A stretch of 64,000 nucleotides of DNA from an uncultured Bradyrhizobium sp. (GCF_936928535.1 NZ_CAKZHY010000094.1:124001-188000), one strand, 5' to 3'. Shown: positions 26,342 through 37,099, counted from the stretch's first letter. Notes: generated by a model not told the origin, from the letters alone. Translations and numbers: made by a program.

Positions 26342-26569
26342 ATGACGAAGTCGCGAAGCAAGCAACTGGTGATCTGCGTGGACAATGAGGGCTACGAGGT
26401 ATCCCTTGAGAAGCGCAAGATCTACGTGACGCTTCGGGATCCGGCGGCCGAGAGGCTCGACATGCTGCGGGTCGTCGACGAATCCGGTGAAGGCTATCTC
26501 TATCCGAAGGCCTTTTTCCGCGAGATCGCCCTCCCCCTCGCTGTGAAACGCGCCGTATTGGCGGCCTAG
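26342..26569 (+). CDS. Small conserved protein, second of a two-gene unit
   Basis: A 75-aa protein (QLVICVDNEGYEVSLEKRKI, then YVTLRDPAAER, MLRVVDESGEGYLYPKAFF). Its start lies 5 bp beyond the stop of the preceding gene, so the two are coupled. The compact beta-rich sequence and the conserved DESGEGYLYP motif are typical of small rhizobial proteins of unknown function. An antitoxin or modulator partner role is a guess from gene arrangement only. Confidence 0.65.
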   Translation: MTKSRSKQLVICVDNEGYEVSLEKRKIYVTLRDPAAERLDMLRVVDESGEGYLYPKAFFREIALPLAVKRAVLAA

Positions 26570-26597
26570 CAGTTCCCTGACAGCAACAGAGATATCG

Positions 26598-27920
26598 ATG
26601 CCGACGAACTGCCTTGGTTCTCGCCTTGCGGTCGCAACAATCGCGACAGTTGCCCTCGCCGCGCTCGCCCTTCCCGCCTCCGCCCAGCTCGCGCCGCTGC
26701 CCGCAAGGCCCGCGGCGCCGAGGGTCATCGCGCCCTCGACGCGCGCCGCCTCGTGCCACAATGGGGCGAGCTTCGATCGCTTTCTCGCTGAGGTAAAACA
26801 GCAGGCGATCGCCGCAGGCGTGTCGCAGCGAACGATATCGGAGGCTTCGCCCTACCTCGTCTACGACCAGGGCATCGTCAACCGCGACCGCGGCCAGCGC
26901 GTATTCGGCCAGCTCTTCACCGAATTCGCCAGCCGCATGGCGGCGCCCTATCGCATGCAGAATGGCCAGCAGCACATCAAGCAACACGCATCGGCGTTTG
27001 CGCGCGCCCAGAAGGAATATGGCGTGCCGCCGGCGGTCATCGCGGCGTTCTGGGGTCTGGAGAGCGACTTCGGCGCCAACATGGGCAATCTGCCGACATT
27101 GAAATCGCTGGTGTCACTCGCCTATGACTGCCGACGCTCGGAGATGTTCGTGAACGAGACCATCGCCGCGCTGAAGATCATCGACCGCGGCGATCTCACG
27201 CCCGACGAGATGATCGGCTCCTGGGCCGGCGAGCTCGGCCAGACGCAATTCCTGCCGACGCATTACGTCAATTACGCTGTCGACTATGACGGCGACGGAC
27301 GGCGCGACCTCTTGCGCAGCGGGGACGACGTGATCGGCTCGACCGCCAACTACATCGCCAATGGATTGAAGTGGCGGCGCGGCGAGCCGTGGCTGGAAGA
27401 GATCAAGGTGCCGCAAAACCTGCCATGGGATCAGACCGATCTCAGCGTGCAGTTGCCGCGCTCGAAATGGGCACAGTTCGGCGTCACCTATCCCGACGGC
27501 CGGCCGTTGCCGAACGACAATCTTCCGGCCTCCGTGCTGCTGCCGATGGGGCGCTTTGGGCCGGCCTTCATGGCCTACGCGAATTTCGCGGCCTATACCG
27601 AATGGAATAATTCGCTGATCTATTCGACCACCGCCGGCTATCTCGCCTCGCGCATCGCGGGCGCGGCGCCGATGCGCAAGCCTGCCGGACAGGTGGCGCA
27701 ATTGCCGTTCAACGAGCTCAAGCAGTTGCAACAGCTTCTGGTCCAGGCCGGCTTCAATGTCGGCAAGGTCGACGGCGTGCTGGGTCAGCAGAGCCGCTCG
27801 GCCGTCAAGGCCATGCAGATCAAATACGGCCTGCCCGCCGATTCCTGGCCGACGGCCGAGCTTCTGGCCCGCATGCGCGGCGGCACGGCACAGGCGCAGC
27901 CGGGGGCGGTGGTGCGGTAG
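26598..27920 (+). CDS. MltB-type lytic murein transglycosylase with peptidoglycan-binding domain
   Basis: A 440-aa exported protein: signal peptide (about residues 1-31, ALPASAQ), an SLT_2 catalytic domain with the Glu of AAFWGLESDFGANMG, GSWAGELGQTQFLPTHY and DYDGDGRRDL, and a C-terminal PG_binding_1 domain (LQQLLVQAGFNVGKVDGVLG, RSAVKAMQIKYGLPAD). It cleaves peptidoglycan glycan strands to 1,6-anhydro products in the periplasm. Family and domain order are standard. Preceded by the two small genes with only a 28-bp gap. Confidence 0.92.
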   Translation: MPTNCLGSRLAVATIATVALAALALPASAQLAPLPARPAAPRVIAPSTRAASCHNGASFDRFLAEVKQQAIAAGVSQRTISEASPYLVYDQGIVNRDRGQRVFGQLFTEFASRMAAPYRMQNGQQHIKQHASAFARAQKEYGVPPAVIAAFWGLESDFGANMGNLPTLKSLVSLAYDCRRSEMFVNETIAALKIIDRGDLTPDEMIGSWAGELGQTQFLPTHYVNYAVDYDGDGRRDLLRSGDDVIGSTANYIANGLKWRRGEPWLEEIKVPQNLPWDQTDLSVQLPRSKWAQFGVTYPDGRPLPNDNLPASVLLPMGRFGPAFMAYANFAAYTEWNNSLIYSTTAGYLASRIAGAAPMRKPAGQVAQLPFNELKQLQQLLVQAGFNVGKVDGVLGQQSRSAVKAMQIKYGLPADSWPTAELLARMRGGTAQAQPGAVVR

Positions 27921-28066
27921 GCAATCTTGCTCAGGGTCATGCCCCGTGGCGCCACAGAATTTTCGCACCGCACAAGCCGTTTTCGCAATTGTATTATTCC
28001 ATGAGGCTCCCATGTGAGTGGCTCAGGTTTTCCCTGAGATTTCCCACCATCTGAAGCGAGCATCAC

Positions 28067-28570
28067 ATGTCCTTCTACGACGCCGTCGTCCCCGCTTACT
28101 TGCACATGCTGAACAGCCTGACCGGCCTGCTCACCAAGGCTGAGGCGCATTGCTCGGCCAAAAAGATTGACCCGAGCGTGTTGCTCGGCTCCCGCCTCTT
28201 CCCGGACATGCTGCCGCTGTCGAAGCAGATCCAGCTCGTCAGCGACTTCGCGGCCAAGGGCTGCGCACGGCTCACGCATACCGACGTGCCGGCGATGCCG
28301 GATACCGAAACCAGCTTCGCGGAATTGAAGCAGCGTCTGGCAAAGACCATCGACCTCGTCAAATCGTTCAAGCCGGAACAGTTCGAGGGCGCCGACGCCA
28401 AGGACGTCACGTTCCCGGCCGGTCCCGACCGGACCATGACACTGAAGGGCCAGCAATTCTTCAGCTCGGTGTCGTTGCCGAACTTCTATTTCCATGCGGC
28501 CACCGCGCACGGCATCCTGCGCCATAACGGTGTCGAGATCGGTAAGCGCGATTTCCTTGGCGTGAACTGA
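28067..28570 (+). CDS. DUF1993 domain protein
   Basis: A 167-aa DUF1993 protein: YDAVVPAYLHMLNSLTGLLT, ARLFPDM-like SRLFPDMLPLSKQIQLVSD, and FFSSVSLPNFYFHAATAHGI near the end. The fold is a DinB-like four-helix bundle; activity unknown. It is a single gene with its own upstream region. Confidence 0.85.
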   Translation: MSFYDAVVPAYLHMLNSLTGLLTKAEAHCSAKKIDPSVLLGSRLFPDMLPLSKQIQLVSDFAAKGCARLTHTDVPAMPDTETSFAELKQRLAKTIDLVKSFKPEQFEGADAKDVTFPAGPDRTMTLKGQQFFSSVSLPNFYFHAATAHGILRHNGVEIGKRDFLGVN

Positions 28571-28752
28571 TCTTTGCACAATCGCACGGCTGCGGTAGCG
28601 AAATCACGCTGCCGCGGCCGGAATGGCGCATGAACTATGCTGCGCAGCCTCCGCCGCGCAGCATCCCTGCACTTTCCGTATGGCTCATCCCTTGCGCCTG
28701 ATGTCGCGATGCACAAGTGTTTCCAGACCTCTTACCCCCTGGAAGCATTCCG

Positions 28753-29853
28753 ATGAGCCGTCCGACCAAATTGTTTGAGACCTACAAGCTCGGCCCGATC
28801 ACGCTGGCGAACCGCCTCGTGATGGCACCGCTGACGCGCAACCGCGCCGCGCCCGGTACCTTCGTCCCCTCCCCGCTCGCCGCCGAGTACTACGGCCAAC
28901 GCGCTTCGGCAGGCCTCCTGATCACCGAAGCGAGCCAAGTCTCGCAGCAGGGCCAGGGTTACCAGGACACCCCCGGCATCTACAGCAAGGAGCAGGTCGC
29001 CGGCTGGCGCAAGGTCACCGAAAAGGTGCATGAGCGCGGCGGCAGGATCTTCATCCAGCTCTGGCATGTCGGCCGCATCTCGCATGTCGATCTCCAGGCA
29101 GGTGGCGTAGCCCCGGTGGCGCCGAGCGCGATCCGCGCCAAGGGTAAGACTTTCGTGAACGGCACCTTCGCCGATGTCTCCGAGCCCCGGGCGCTCGACC
29201 TGTCCGAAATTCCCGGGATTATTGACGACTTCAAGCGCGCCACGAAGAACGCGCTCGAGGCCGGCTTCGACGGTGTCGAGATCCATGGCGCCAACGGCTA
29301 TCTGCTCGATCAGTTCGCCAAGGACGGCGCCAACAAGCGCACCGACGCTTACGGCGGCTCGATCGAGAACCGCGCCAGGCTGATGCTGGAAGTCTCTAGG
29401 GCCGTCGTCGCGGAAGCCGGCGCCGACCGCACCGGCATCCGCATCTCGCCGGTGACGCCGGCTAACGACATCGTGGATTCCAATCCGCAAGCGCTGTTCG
29501 ACCACATCACCGACGGCCTCAACGCCTTGAAGCTCGTTTATCTCCATGTCGTCGAAGGCGCCACGGGCGGACCGCGCGATTTCGCGCCGTTCGATTATGG
29601 ATCCTTGCGCAAGCGCTTCTCCGGCGCCTACATGGCCAACAACGGCTACGACTTCGATCTCGCCACCAAGGTGCTGGACGCTGACGCGGCCGATCTGATC
29701 GCTTTCGGCAAGCCGTTCATCTCCAACCCCGATCTGGTCGAGCGCCTGAAGAAGGGCGCAGCGCTGAACGATTGGGACAAGAACACGTTCTACGGTGGTG
29801 GCGCCAAGGGCTACACCGATTACCCGACACTGGCGGCCGAGCCGGCGGAATGA
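28753..29853 (+). CDS. Old Yellow Enzyme-type alkene reductase (NemA family)
   Basis: A 366-aa FMN TIM-barrel enzyme. Key motifs: TLANRLVMAPLTRNRA (FMN site), IQLWHVGRISH, FDGVEIHGANGYLLDQF with the substrate-binding His/Asn pair, DAYGGSIENRARL, and DLIAFGKPFISNPDL. It reduces activated C=C bonds, nitroesters or maleimides with NAD(P)H. The ATG at 28753 has GGAAG upstream; an upstream codon gives no similarity. A strong terminator follows. Confidence 0.93.
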   Translation: MSRPTKLFETYKLGPITLANRLVMAPLTRNRAAPGTFVPSPLAAEYYGQRASAGLLITEASQVSQQGQGYQDTPGIYSKEQVAGWRKVTEKVHERGGRIFIQLWHVGRISHVDLQAGGVAPVAPSAIRAKGKTFVNGTFADVSEPRALDLSEIPGIIDDFKRATKNALEAGFDGVEIHGANGYLLDQFAKDGANKRTDAYGGSIENRARLMLEVSRAVVAEAGADRTGIRISPVTPANDIVDSNPQALFDHITDGLNALKLVYLHVVEGATGGPRDFAPFDYGSLRKRFSGAYMANNGYDFDLATKVLDADAADLIAFGKPFISNPDLVERLKKGAALNDWDKNTFYGGGAKGYTDYPTLAAEPAE

Positions 29854-29877
29854 GGCCACATCGCTGCAAATGAAGAT

Positions 29878-29906
29878 CCGGAGCGCTCATGCGCTCCGGG
29901 TTTTTT
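29878..29906 (+). terminator. Intrinsic terminator after the alkene reductase gene
   Basis: CCGGAGCGC/GCGCTCCGG stem (9 bp) with TCAT loop, then G and six T. Confidence 0.93.
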
Positions 29907-29938
29907 GGCGCATCCGACCTCGGCTTCGCTATTCCAAT

Positions 29939-30316
29939 TCACTGGGGTAGTCCCTCGACTGCATAGTGTCTAAGCGTCGTCCCGATTCCCATGCGCTCCT
30001 TTTCCAGATCCTGGACCTGAGGGTCGGATCGCCAAGCCCTGATGCGTTCCATGCTGTCGAACGCGACGATGATGATGCGGTGAGGCGACTCTCCGCCGAA
30101 GGCGATCGTATTGCCACCTCGGGCTAGATATTTCCCGCCGTAGCGCCGGGCCGTATCGGGCAATTTGGATATGACAGCCTTGTCTGCATCAGGATTGGTG
30201 ACCACCGCTTCGGCAACGAAATAGGCCGGCGGGGCCAGCTGCGCCGTAACGGTTTGTGTAATCGCCGAGCCGGCCACCGCGCCAATGAACAATGAAGCAA
30301 GTCGCACATCGATCAT
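29939..30316 (-). CDS. DUF1330 protein with signal peptide
   Basis: A 125-aa protein whose first 26 residues form a signal peptide (LASLFIGAVAGSAITQTVTAQ). The rest is a DUF1330 dimeric ferredoxin-like domain: YFVAEAVVTNPDADKAVISK, GGKYLARGGNT, IIIVAFDSMERIRAWRSDP. Most DUF1330 proteins are cytosolic, so export is a small oddity. Function unknown. Confidence 0.8.
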   Translation of the reverse strand: MIDVRLASLFIGAVAGSAITQTVTAQLAPPAYFVAEAVVTNPDADKAVISKLPDTARRYGGKYLARGGNTIAFGGESPHRIIIVAFDSMERIRAWRSDPQVQDLEKERMGIGTTLRHYAVEGLPQ

Positions 30317-30426
30317 GTTTCGCTCCTCACCAATCACCTGTCGCCATCATTCTATCACAGGGCCGGCGGCGGGCTGGGAGCGCTCGCCATATTGCCGTGT
30401 TCCGGCAGCCTTGCTCTAATGCGGCG

Positions 30427-31230
30427 ATGGACACGCAGACACTGGTTCGCCGCGCAACCGAAGCGGTCAATTCGGGCAAGCCGGATGAGGCGCAGCGTCT
30501 GTGCGAACAGGGCCTTGCCCGCGATCCCGGCGATCCGGTGCTGCACCATCTGCTGGCCGCCGTGTTGTTCTCCAGGGGCGTCGTCGCCCCGGCTCATGCC
30601 CATATCGACGTGAGTCTCGCCAAGCGGCCCAACAACGCGCCGGCCCGGCTGCTGGCCGCCCGTATCGCGCGAAGCGAAGGCCAATTCGACGTTGCGCTCG
30701 GACATCTCGATGCCGCGATCGCCGTCGGCCCGCAGCGCGAGATGTTCATCGAGAAGGCACGAACGCTCGATATGGCCGGACTGCGAGATCAGGCGCGCGG
30801 AGCCTGGCAGGCGATCCTCAAGGTCATCCCTGGTCATCAGGAAGCGACGGCGCGGCTTGGAAGGCTGGCGTGGGAGGATGGCGATGCCGCTACCGCCGCA
30901 AGCCTGCTCGCGCAGGCAGTCGCAGTGAGCGCACCGGCTTCGGTGTGGTTCGATCTCGGCGTTGCGCGACAGGACCTGCGCGATCACGCAGGCGCTGCCA
31001 TCGCCTACCGCAAGGCGCTCGAACTCAAGCCGGATCATGCCGAGGCGGCACTCAATCTCGGCATCGCCTTGCAGGAGAGTGGAGACGTCGACGGCGCCAT
31101 GCGTGGCTTTGCCCAGGCCTATCGCCTCCGTCCACAGCTGTTCGGCTCGATCGCAATGGCGCTGACGTCGGCCTCGCACGGCCGTCTATGGCTCGACGAG
31201 GACGCGCTGCGGCGCGCTCTAGCGCGTTAG
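30427..31230 (+). CDS. Tetratricopeptide-repeat protein
   Basis: A 267-aa soluble protein made of about seven TPR-like units (TEAVNSGKPDEAQRLCEQGL, DVALGHLDAAIAVGPQ, AGAAIAYRKALELKPDHAEA, DGAMRGFAQAYRLRP). No signal peptide or catalytic domain, so probably a scaffold. The start at 30427 is chosen because the upstream frame overlaps the divergent DUF1330 gene. Its 3' end overlaps the convergent next gene by 12 bp. Confidence 0.75.
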   Translation: MDTQTLVRRATEAVNSGKPDEAQRLCEQGLARDPGDPVLHHLLAAVLFSRGVVAPAHAHIDVSLAKRPNNAPARLLAARIARSEGQFDVALGHLDAAIAVGPQREMFIEKARTLDMAGLRDQARGAWQAILKVIPGHQEATARLGRLAWEDGDAATAASLLAQAVAVSAPASVWFDLGVARQDLRDHAGAAIAYRKALELKPDHAEAALNLGIALQESGDVDGAMRGFAQAYRLRPQLFGSIAMALTSASHGRLWLDEDALRRALAR

Positions 31231-31929
31231 CCGCCCGCGTTTGGCTCGGAACTGCTTGCGGTAGACATTAGGCGCAGCCAGCACGTCGGCGACGACCTTC
31301 GCGTAGGATTGTTGGTGCGCCTCGTCGAAGGGCTCGAACGCCAGCTCGGGGGCCTGTCGCGGAACGGCGAAGCATTGCGCAATCGGCGTCCCCTTTGCCA
31401 GGACACCCGAGAATTCGGGCTTGATCCAAACGGCCGGAAAATTGATGCCGCCGTCATGGAAGCGATCAGCGTCCACCAGGCCTGACACGAGGCGAAACGG
31501 CAGGTCATCCCGGTTGACGGGATGGGTCGCGAACAGCGACCAGCCGGGCTCGAGCTCGATGGTCCAGAAGCTGTTGAACTTGATGGCGGAACGTCCGTTC
31601 GCGAGAGGCGCAGCAGCAAACTGCGCGGCAGGATGGAAGCTCAGCGGCGCGCGCGGATGCCCCGCCGTCGACGGCTCGGGGATGTCCCAATCCCACGAAA
31701 ACTCCCCGGACTCGATCCTGACGTCGCACGGCAGCGGAATCATGACGCCGTAGGCCATCGCATCGACGAAGGGCGGGCATTGCTTGACCGTGCGGATGTC
31801 TCGGCCATGGATATCCGAATGCGCCGTCGCAGGCATTGCCCGCAGCCAGTCAGGCAGGGCGCTGCGTGCGGGAAACGGCTGCACCAGATGACCGGTCAGC
31901 TTTGGATCACAACGGAAAATCATGCGCAT
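31219..31929 (-). CDS. DUF6065-like protein
   Basis: A 236-aa cytoplasmic protein with LVQPFPARSALPDWLRAMPA, DIRTVKQCPPFVDAMAYGVM, MIPLPCDVRIESGEFSWDWD, FNSFWTIELEPGWSLFATHP and NFPAVWIKPEFSG. This series is typical of a conserved family that I believe is DUF6065, of unknown function, often annotated as hypothetical in phages and proteobacteria. The last residues overlap the convergent TPR gene. Confidence 0.6.
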   Translation of the reverse strand: MRMIFRCDPKLTGHLVQPFPARSALPDWLRAMPATAHSDIHGRDIRTVKQCPPFVDAMAYGVMIPLPCDVRIESGEFSWDWDIPEPSTAGHPRAPLSFHPAAQFAAAPLANGRSAIKFNSFWTIELEPGWSLFATHPVNRDDLPFRLVSGLVDADRFHDGGINFPAVWIKPEFSGVLAKGTPIAQCFAVPRQAPELAFEPFDEAHQQSYAKVVADVLAAPNVYRKQFRAKRGRLTR

Positions 31930-32020
31930 GGCGAAGTCTCGCGTCTGGATCCGAACCGTTCAGGACCGGACCTCGGCCAATTCAGATCACCACCGCCGAT
32001 AAGGCAATAGCCAATAAGAC

Positions 32021-32044
32021 AAAAGGCCGGGATTGCTCCCGGCC
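32021..32044 (-). terminator. Intrinsic terminator of the glp operon
   Basis: On the minus strand an 8-bp stem GGCCGGGA/TCCCGGCC (32025-32044) with GCAA loop, followed by TTTTGTCTT. It lies 54 bp beyond the glpV stop codon. Confidence 0.9.
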
Positions 32045-32097
32045 TCCTGCTTTCGTGGACGGCCGGGACGCGCCCGGCCATCATGATGTCCTGCGAA

Positions 32098-33879
32098 TTA
32101 CTTCGCTTCGGCGCGCTTCGGCGGCGAGGCCGGCCACGACTTGATCAGCGTGTCGTAGTCGACGGTTTCGCCCTTCGGCTTCTCGTTCGCGAGCTTGCGC
32201 TGCGGAGCGATGTTGCCGTCCTTGGCCGACTTGGCGAACCAGTACTCGGCGGTCTCCTTCTTGTTCAGCTTCGGACCGCAGGCACCCTGCACGCCCGACT
32301 TCTCGAGACGCTCCATGACCGAGTCCTGAGCGGCTGCCAGCGCATCCATCGCCGCCTGCGGCGTCTTCGCACCGGACGACGCATCGCCGATGTTCTGCCA
32401 CCAGAGCTGAGCGAGCTTCGGATAGTCAGGCACGTTGTTGCCGGTCGGGGTCCACTGCACGCGCGCGGGCGAGCGGTAGAACTCGATCAGACCGCCGAGC
32501 TTCGGCGCGCGTTCCGTGAACGACTTGTCCCAGATGTCGGATTCACGGATGAAGGTCAGACCGACATGGCTCTTCTTCAAGCTGACCGTCTTGGAGACGA
32601 TGAACTGGAGATACAGCCACGCGGCCTTACGGCGATCGACCGGGGTCGACTTCAGCAAGGTCGCCGAACCCACGTCCTGGTAGCCGAGCTTCATGCCGTC
32701 CTTCCAGTACGAGCCGTGAGGCGACGGAGCCATACGCCACTTCGGCGTACCGTCCGCGTTCATCACGGGCAGACCGGGCTTCACCATGTCGGCGGTGAAG
32801 GCGGTGTACCAGAAGATCTGCTGGGCGATGTTACCCTGCGACGGAACCGGACCGGACTCCGAGAAGGTCATGCCCTGGGCCTGCGGCGGAGCATACTTCT
32901 TCATCCAGTCGAGGTACTTGACGATCGAATAGACCGCCGCCGGACCATTGACGTCGCCGCCGCGCTCGACGCTCGAGCCGACCGGACGGCAGCCTTCCAT
33001 ACGGATGCCCCATTCGTCGACCGGCAGACCGTTCGGAATGCCCTTGTCGCCGTTGCCGGCCATCGACAGCCAGGCGTCGGTGAAACGCCATCCGAGCGAC
33101 GGATCCTTCTTGCCGTAGTCCATGTGACCATAGACACGGGTGCCGTTGATTTCCTTGATGTCGTTGGTGAAGAACTCGGCGATGTCTTCATACGCCGACC
33201 AGTTCACGGGAACGCCGAGATCGTAGCCATACTTGGCCTTGAACTTGGCCTTGTAGTCGGGGTTGGTGAACCAGTCGTACCGGAACCAGTAGAGGTTGGC
33301 GAACTGCTGGTCGGGCAACTGATAGAGATGACCGTTCGGCGCGGTCGTGAACGACTTGCCGATGAAGTCGTTGACGTCGAGCATCGGGTCCGTGACGTCC
33401 TTGCCGTCCTTCGCCATCCAGTCGGTCAGGTCGACCGCCTGGCCATAGCGGAAGTGCGTTCCGATGAAGTCGGAGTCGTTGATCCAGCCGTCGTAGACGT
33501 TCTTGCCGGACTGCATCTGGGTCTGGATCTTCTCGACGACGTCACCTTCCTGGATGATGTCGTGCTTGACCTTGATGCCGGTGATTTCCTCGAACGCCTT
33601 CGCCAGCGTACGGGATTCATATTCGTGCGTCGTCAGCGTTTCGGAGACGACGTTGATCTCCATGCCCTTGAAGGGTTCAGCGGCCTTGATGAACCACTGC
33701 ATTTCCTTCAGCGCATCGTCCTTCGACAGGGTCGACGGCTGGAATTCGCTGTCGATCCACTTCTTGGCGGCGGCTTCGTCCGCGCGCGCCGGCGCGGCGA
33801 TCGTCACCGAAGCCGCGATCAGCGCGATCGCGCTGGTCATGGTCAGAAGACTGTCCTTGGTCGTTCTCAAGTGTCGCAT
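32098..33879 (-). CDS. glpV: Glycerol ABC transporter substrate-binding protein
   Basis: A 593-aa periplasmic binding protein with a signal peptide (LTMTSAIALIAASVTIAAPA, cleaved after ARA). It is longer than sugar-binding relatives, as GlpV proteins are. Landmarks include EITGIKVKHDIIQEGDVVEK, YQLPDQQFANLYWFRYDWF and WLYLQFIVSKTVSLKKSHVG. The ATG at 33879 has a perfect GGAGGAAAC ribosome-binding site, suiting high expression. It is the last gene of a glpD-glpS-glpT-glpP-glpQ-glpU-glpV operon that matches the rhizobial glycerol uptake system. Confidence 0.9.
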   Translation of the reverse strand: MRHLRTTKDSLLTMTSAIALIAASVTIAAPARADEAAAKKWIDSEFQPSTLSKDDALKEMQWFIKAAEPFKGMEINVVSETLTTHEYESRTLAKAFEEITGIKVKHDIIQEGDVVEKIQTQMQSGKNVYDGWINDSDFIGTHFRYGQAVDLTDWMAKDGKDVTDPMLDVNDFIGKSFTTAPNGHLYQLPDQQFANLYWFRYDWFTNPDYKAKFKAKYGYDLGVPVNWSAYEDIAEFFTNDIKEINGTRVYGHMDYGKKDPSLGWRFTDAWLSMAGNGDKGIPNGLPVDEWGIRMEGCRPVGSSVERGGDVNGPAAVYSIVKYLDWMKKYAPPQAQGMTFSESGPVPSQGNIAQQIFWYTAFTADMVKPGLPVMNADGTPKWRMAPSPHGSYWKDGMKLGYQDVGSATLLKSTPVDRRKAAWLYLQFIVSKTVSLKKSHVGLTFIRESDIWDKSFTERAPKLGGLIEFYRSPARVQWTPTGNNVPDYPKLAQLWWQNIGDASSGAKTPQAAMDALAAAQDSVMERLEKSGVQGACGPKLNKKETAEYWFAKSAKDGNIAPQRKLANEKPKGETVDYDTLIKSWPASPPKRAEAK

Positions 33880-33954
33880 TAGTTTCCTCCGGTTGAAGCG
33901 ACAAACTAAAATCCAGGCCCGGGTAGACCCCGGATCTGCTCTTTCTCGCATGTC

Positions 33955-34284
33955 TCAGACGGTGCGAAAGATCACCACGCCTGAAGCAAGCGAAATCACG
34001 GTTGCGAGCCACAGGCTCGTGATCTCATATCCTTCCTCGCCGATCGGAAGCGTTGCGATCGGATTGGTACCGACGAAGCCGATCCACACCAGGTGGATGA
34101 CGGCGGCCACGATCAGCGAGACGAACAGGCGATCGCCACGCGTGGTCGGGATGCGCAGGATCCCGACGCGCTCGGCCTCGGGATAGGCGGCGGCGAGCCA
34201 AGTCATGACCGCCAGCGTGCAGGCCAGCGCCGCGAAGAAGATCGCGGTCGGCAATGTCCAGGCCATCCATGCGATGGAGTCCAT
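33955..34284 (-). CDS. glpU: DUF2160 small membrane protein of the glycerol transporter
   Basis: A 109-aa protein with three hydrophobic helices (MAWTLPTAIFFAALACTLAV, LFVSLIVAAVIHLVWIGFVG, LWLATVISLASGVVIF) and a charged loop with RIPTTRGDRLFVS. It matches DUF2160, the small membrane component named GlpU in rhizobial glycerol transport operons. Its role in the complex is not established. It lies between glpQ (10 bp upstream) and glpV. Confidence 0.9.
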   Translation of the reverse strand: MDSIAWMAWTLPTAIFFAALACTLAVMTWLAAAYPEAERVGILRIPTTRGDRLFVSLIVAAVIHLVWIGFVGTNPIATLPIGEEGYEITSLWLATVISLASGVVIFRTV

Positions 34285-34293
34285 GAAAACCTC

Positions 34294-35099
34294 CTACACC
34301 CGGCCGAGCGCGAAACCGCGCGCAATGTAGTTGCGGACGAACCAGATCACGAGCGCGCCCGGGATGATGGTGAGCACGCCGGCAGCCGCCAGCAGGCCCC
34401 AATCCATGCCGGCCGCCGACACGGTGCGCGTCATCACCGCTGCGATCGGCTTGGCGTTGACCGAGGTCAGCGTGCGCGCCAGCAGCAGTTCGACCCAGGA
34501 GAACATGAAGCAGAAGAAGGCGGCGACGCCGATGCCGCTCGCGATCAGCGGCACCAGGATCCTGATGAAGAAGCGCGGGAACGAATAGCCGTCGAGGAAG
34601 GCGGTCTCGTCGATCTCGCGCGGCACGCCCGAGACGAAGCCTTCGAGGATCCACACCGCCAGCGGTACGTTGAAGATGCAGTGCGCGAGCGCGACGGCCC
34701 AGGGAGTGTCAAAGAGCCCGATCGCCGAATAGAGGTTGAAGAACGGCAGCGCATAGACCGCCGCCGGCGCCATGCGGTTCGACAGCAGCCAGAAGAACAG
34801 ATGTTTGTCGCCGAGGAAGCGATAGCGCGAAAACGCGTAGGCTGCCGGCAACGCCACCGAGATCGAGATGATGGTGTTGATGATGACGTATTCCAGCGAG
34901 TTGATATAGCCGGAATACCAGCTCTCGTCGGTGAAGATACGCCTGTAGTGCTGCAGCGTCGGTGCATGCGGCCACAGCGTCATCGTCGAGATGATCTCGC
35001 CGTTGGTCTTGAAGCTCATGTTGACGAGCCAGTAGATCGGCAACATCAGGAAGATCAGGAACAGCCCCATGATAAGGCGGCGGCCGGGGATCGAGTGCA

Positions 35100-35103
<4 letters not shown>
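34294..35103 (-). CDS. glpQ: Glycerol ABC transporter permease
   Basis: A 269-aa MalG-like permease with six transmembrane helices. The EAA loop that docks the ATPases reads EIDETAFLDGYSFPRFFIRI followed by LVPL. It overlaps glpP by 4 bp (ATGA), showing translational coupling of the two permeases. Confidence 0.92.
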
Positions 35104-36001
<898 letters not shown>

Positions 36002-36002
<1 letters not shown>

Positions 36003-37087
36003 CAGGCGGCTCCTTCCACCAGAAGGCTGTCGGCATAGACGTGGATGTGCGCCGCATCGAATTTCAGCCCGGCATTGCCATCGGAGCCGGTGAAGCCGGC
36101 CGGCGCACGCGCCGCGATCCTGGCGTCGCCAAGGCGCACGCGCGCGAAACGAATGCGGCCGAGATCATCGATGCGCTCGATCTTTGCGCTGAGCAGGCCG
36201 GGCCCCGGCGCAACCGCGTCGACGAATTCCGGACGCACGCCGATCTCGATCTTGGCGCCTGCGGGCAGGTTGTCGTAGCTGCGGTTCAGTGCGATCACGT
36301 GGTCGCCGATCTTGGCCTCGCGCCCCTTCACTTCGGCCGGCAGGATGTTCATGCCGGGCGAGCCGATGAAATAGCCGACAAAAGTGTGGGCAGGCTTGTC
36401 AAACAGCTCGGCCGGCGTGCCGCTCTGCACTACGCGGCCGTCATGCATGACGACGACGGTGTCGGCGAAGGTCAGCGCCTCGGTCTGGTCGTGGGTGACG
36501 TAGATCATCGTGAGATCGAGCTCGCGATGCAGGGCCTTGAGCTTGGAGCGCAGCTGCCATTTCAGCTCGGGGTCGATCACCGTCAGCGGCTCGTCGAACA
36601 GCACGGCGGCGACGTCGGAGCGGACGAGGCCGCGGCCGAGCGAGATCTTCTGCTTGGCGTCAGCGGTAAGCCGTGTCGCCTTGCGGTTCAGGTACGGCTC
36701 GAGATCGAGCAGACGCCCGATCTCGGCGACGCGCTTGTCGATCTCGGCCTTCGGCACGCCGCGATTCTTCAGCGGGAACGCCAGATTCTCCCCCACCGTC
36801 ATGGTGTCGTAGATCACCGGAAACTGGAACACCTGGGCGATGTTGCGCTTCTGGGTTGACAGCGGTGTGATGTCCTTGCCGTCGAACATGATTTTTCCGC
36901 GCGAGGGCGTGATGATGCCGGAGATCACGTTGAGCAGCGTGGTCTTGCCACAGCCTGACGGTCCGAGCAGCGCATAGGCGCCGCCCTGCCGCCAGGTCAT
37001 GGTCACCGGCTTCAGCGCAAAGGTCTCCTGCGGCGCGTCATTGCCGCCGTAGGAGTGAGCGAGATCGACGAGGTCAATGCGGGCCAT
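36002..37087 (-). CDS. glpT: Glycerol ABC transporter ATPase with degenerate signature motif
   Basis: A 361-aa MalK-like ATPase. Walker A GPSGCGKTT (42-50), Q-loop Gln88, Walker B AVLFDEP (Glu166) and switch His199 (VTHDQTEA) are intact. The ABC signature, normally LSGGQ, reads LTADAKQ at 140-146, so its own signature half cannot form a normal ATP site. A C-terminal TOBE regulatory domain follows (GVRPEFVDAV). The partner GlpS has the reverse defects, so the pair should act as an asymmetric heterodimer. Confidence 0.92.
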
Positions 37088-37099
37088 GGCGCATCTCCC

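Noticed and set aside
32083..33882. A 599-aa frame opposite glpV
   Set aside because: Antisense to a full-length binding-protein gene with signal peptide and a perfect ribosome-binding site.
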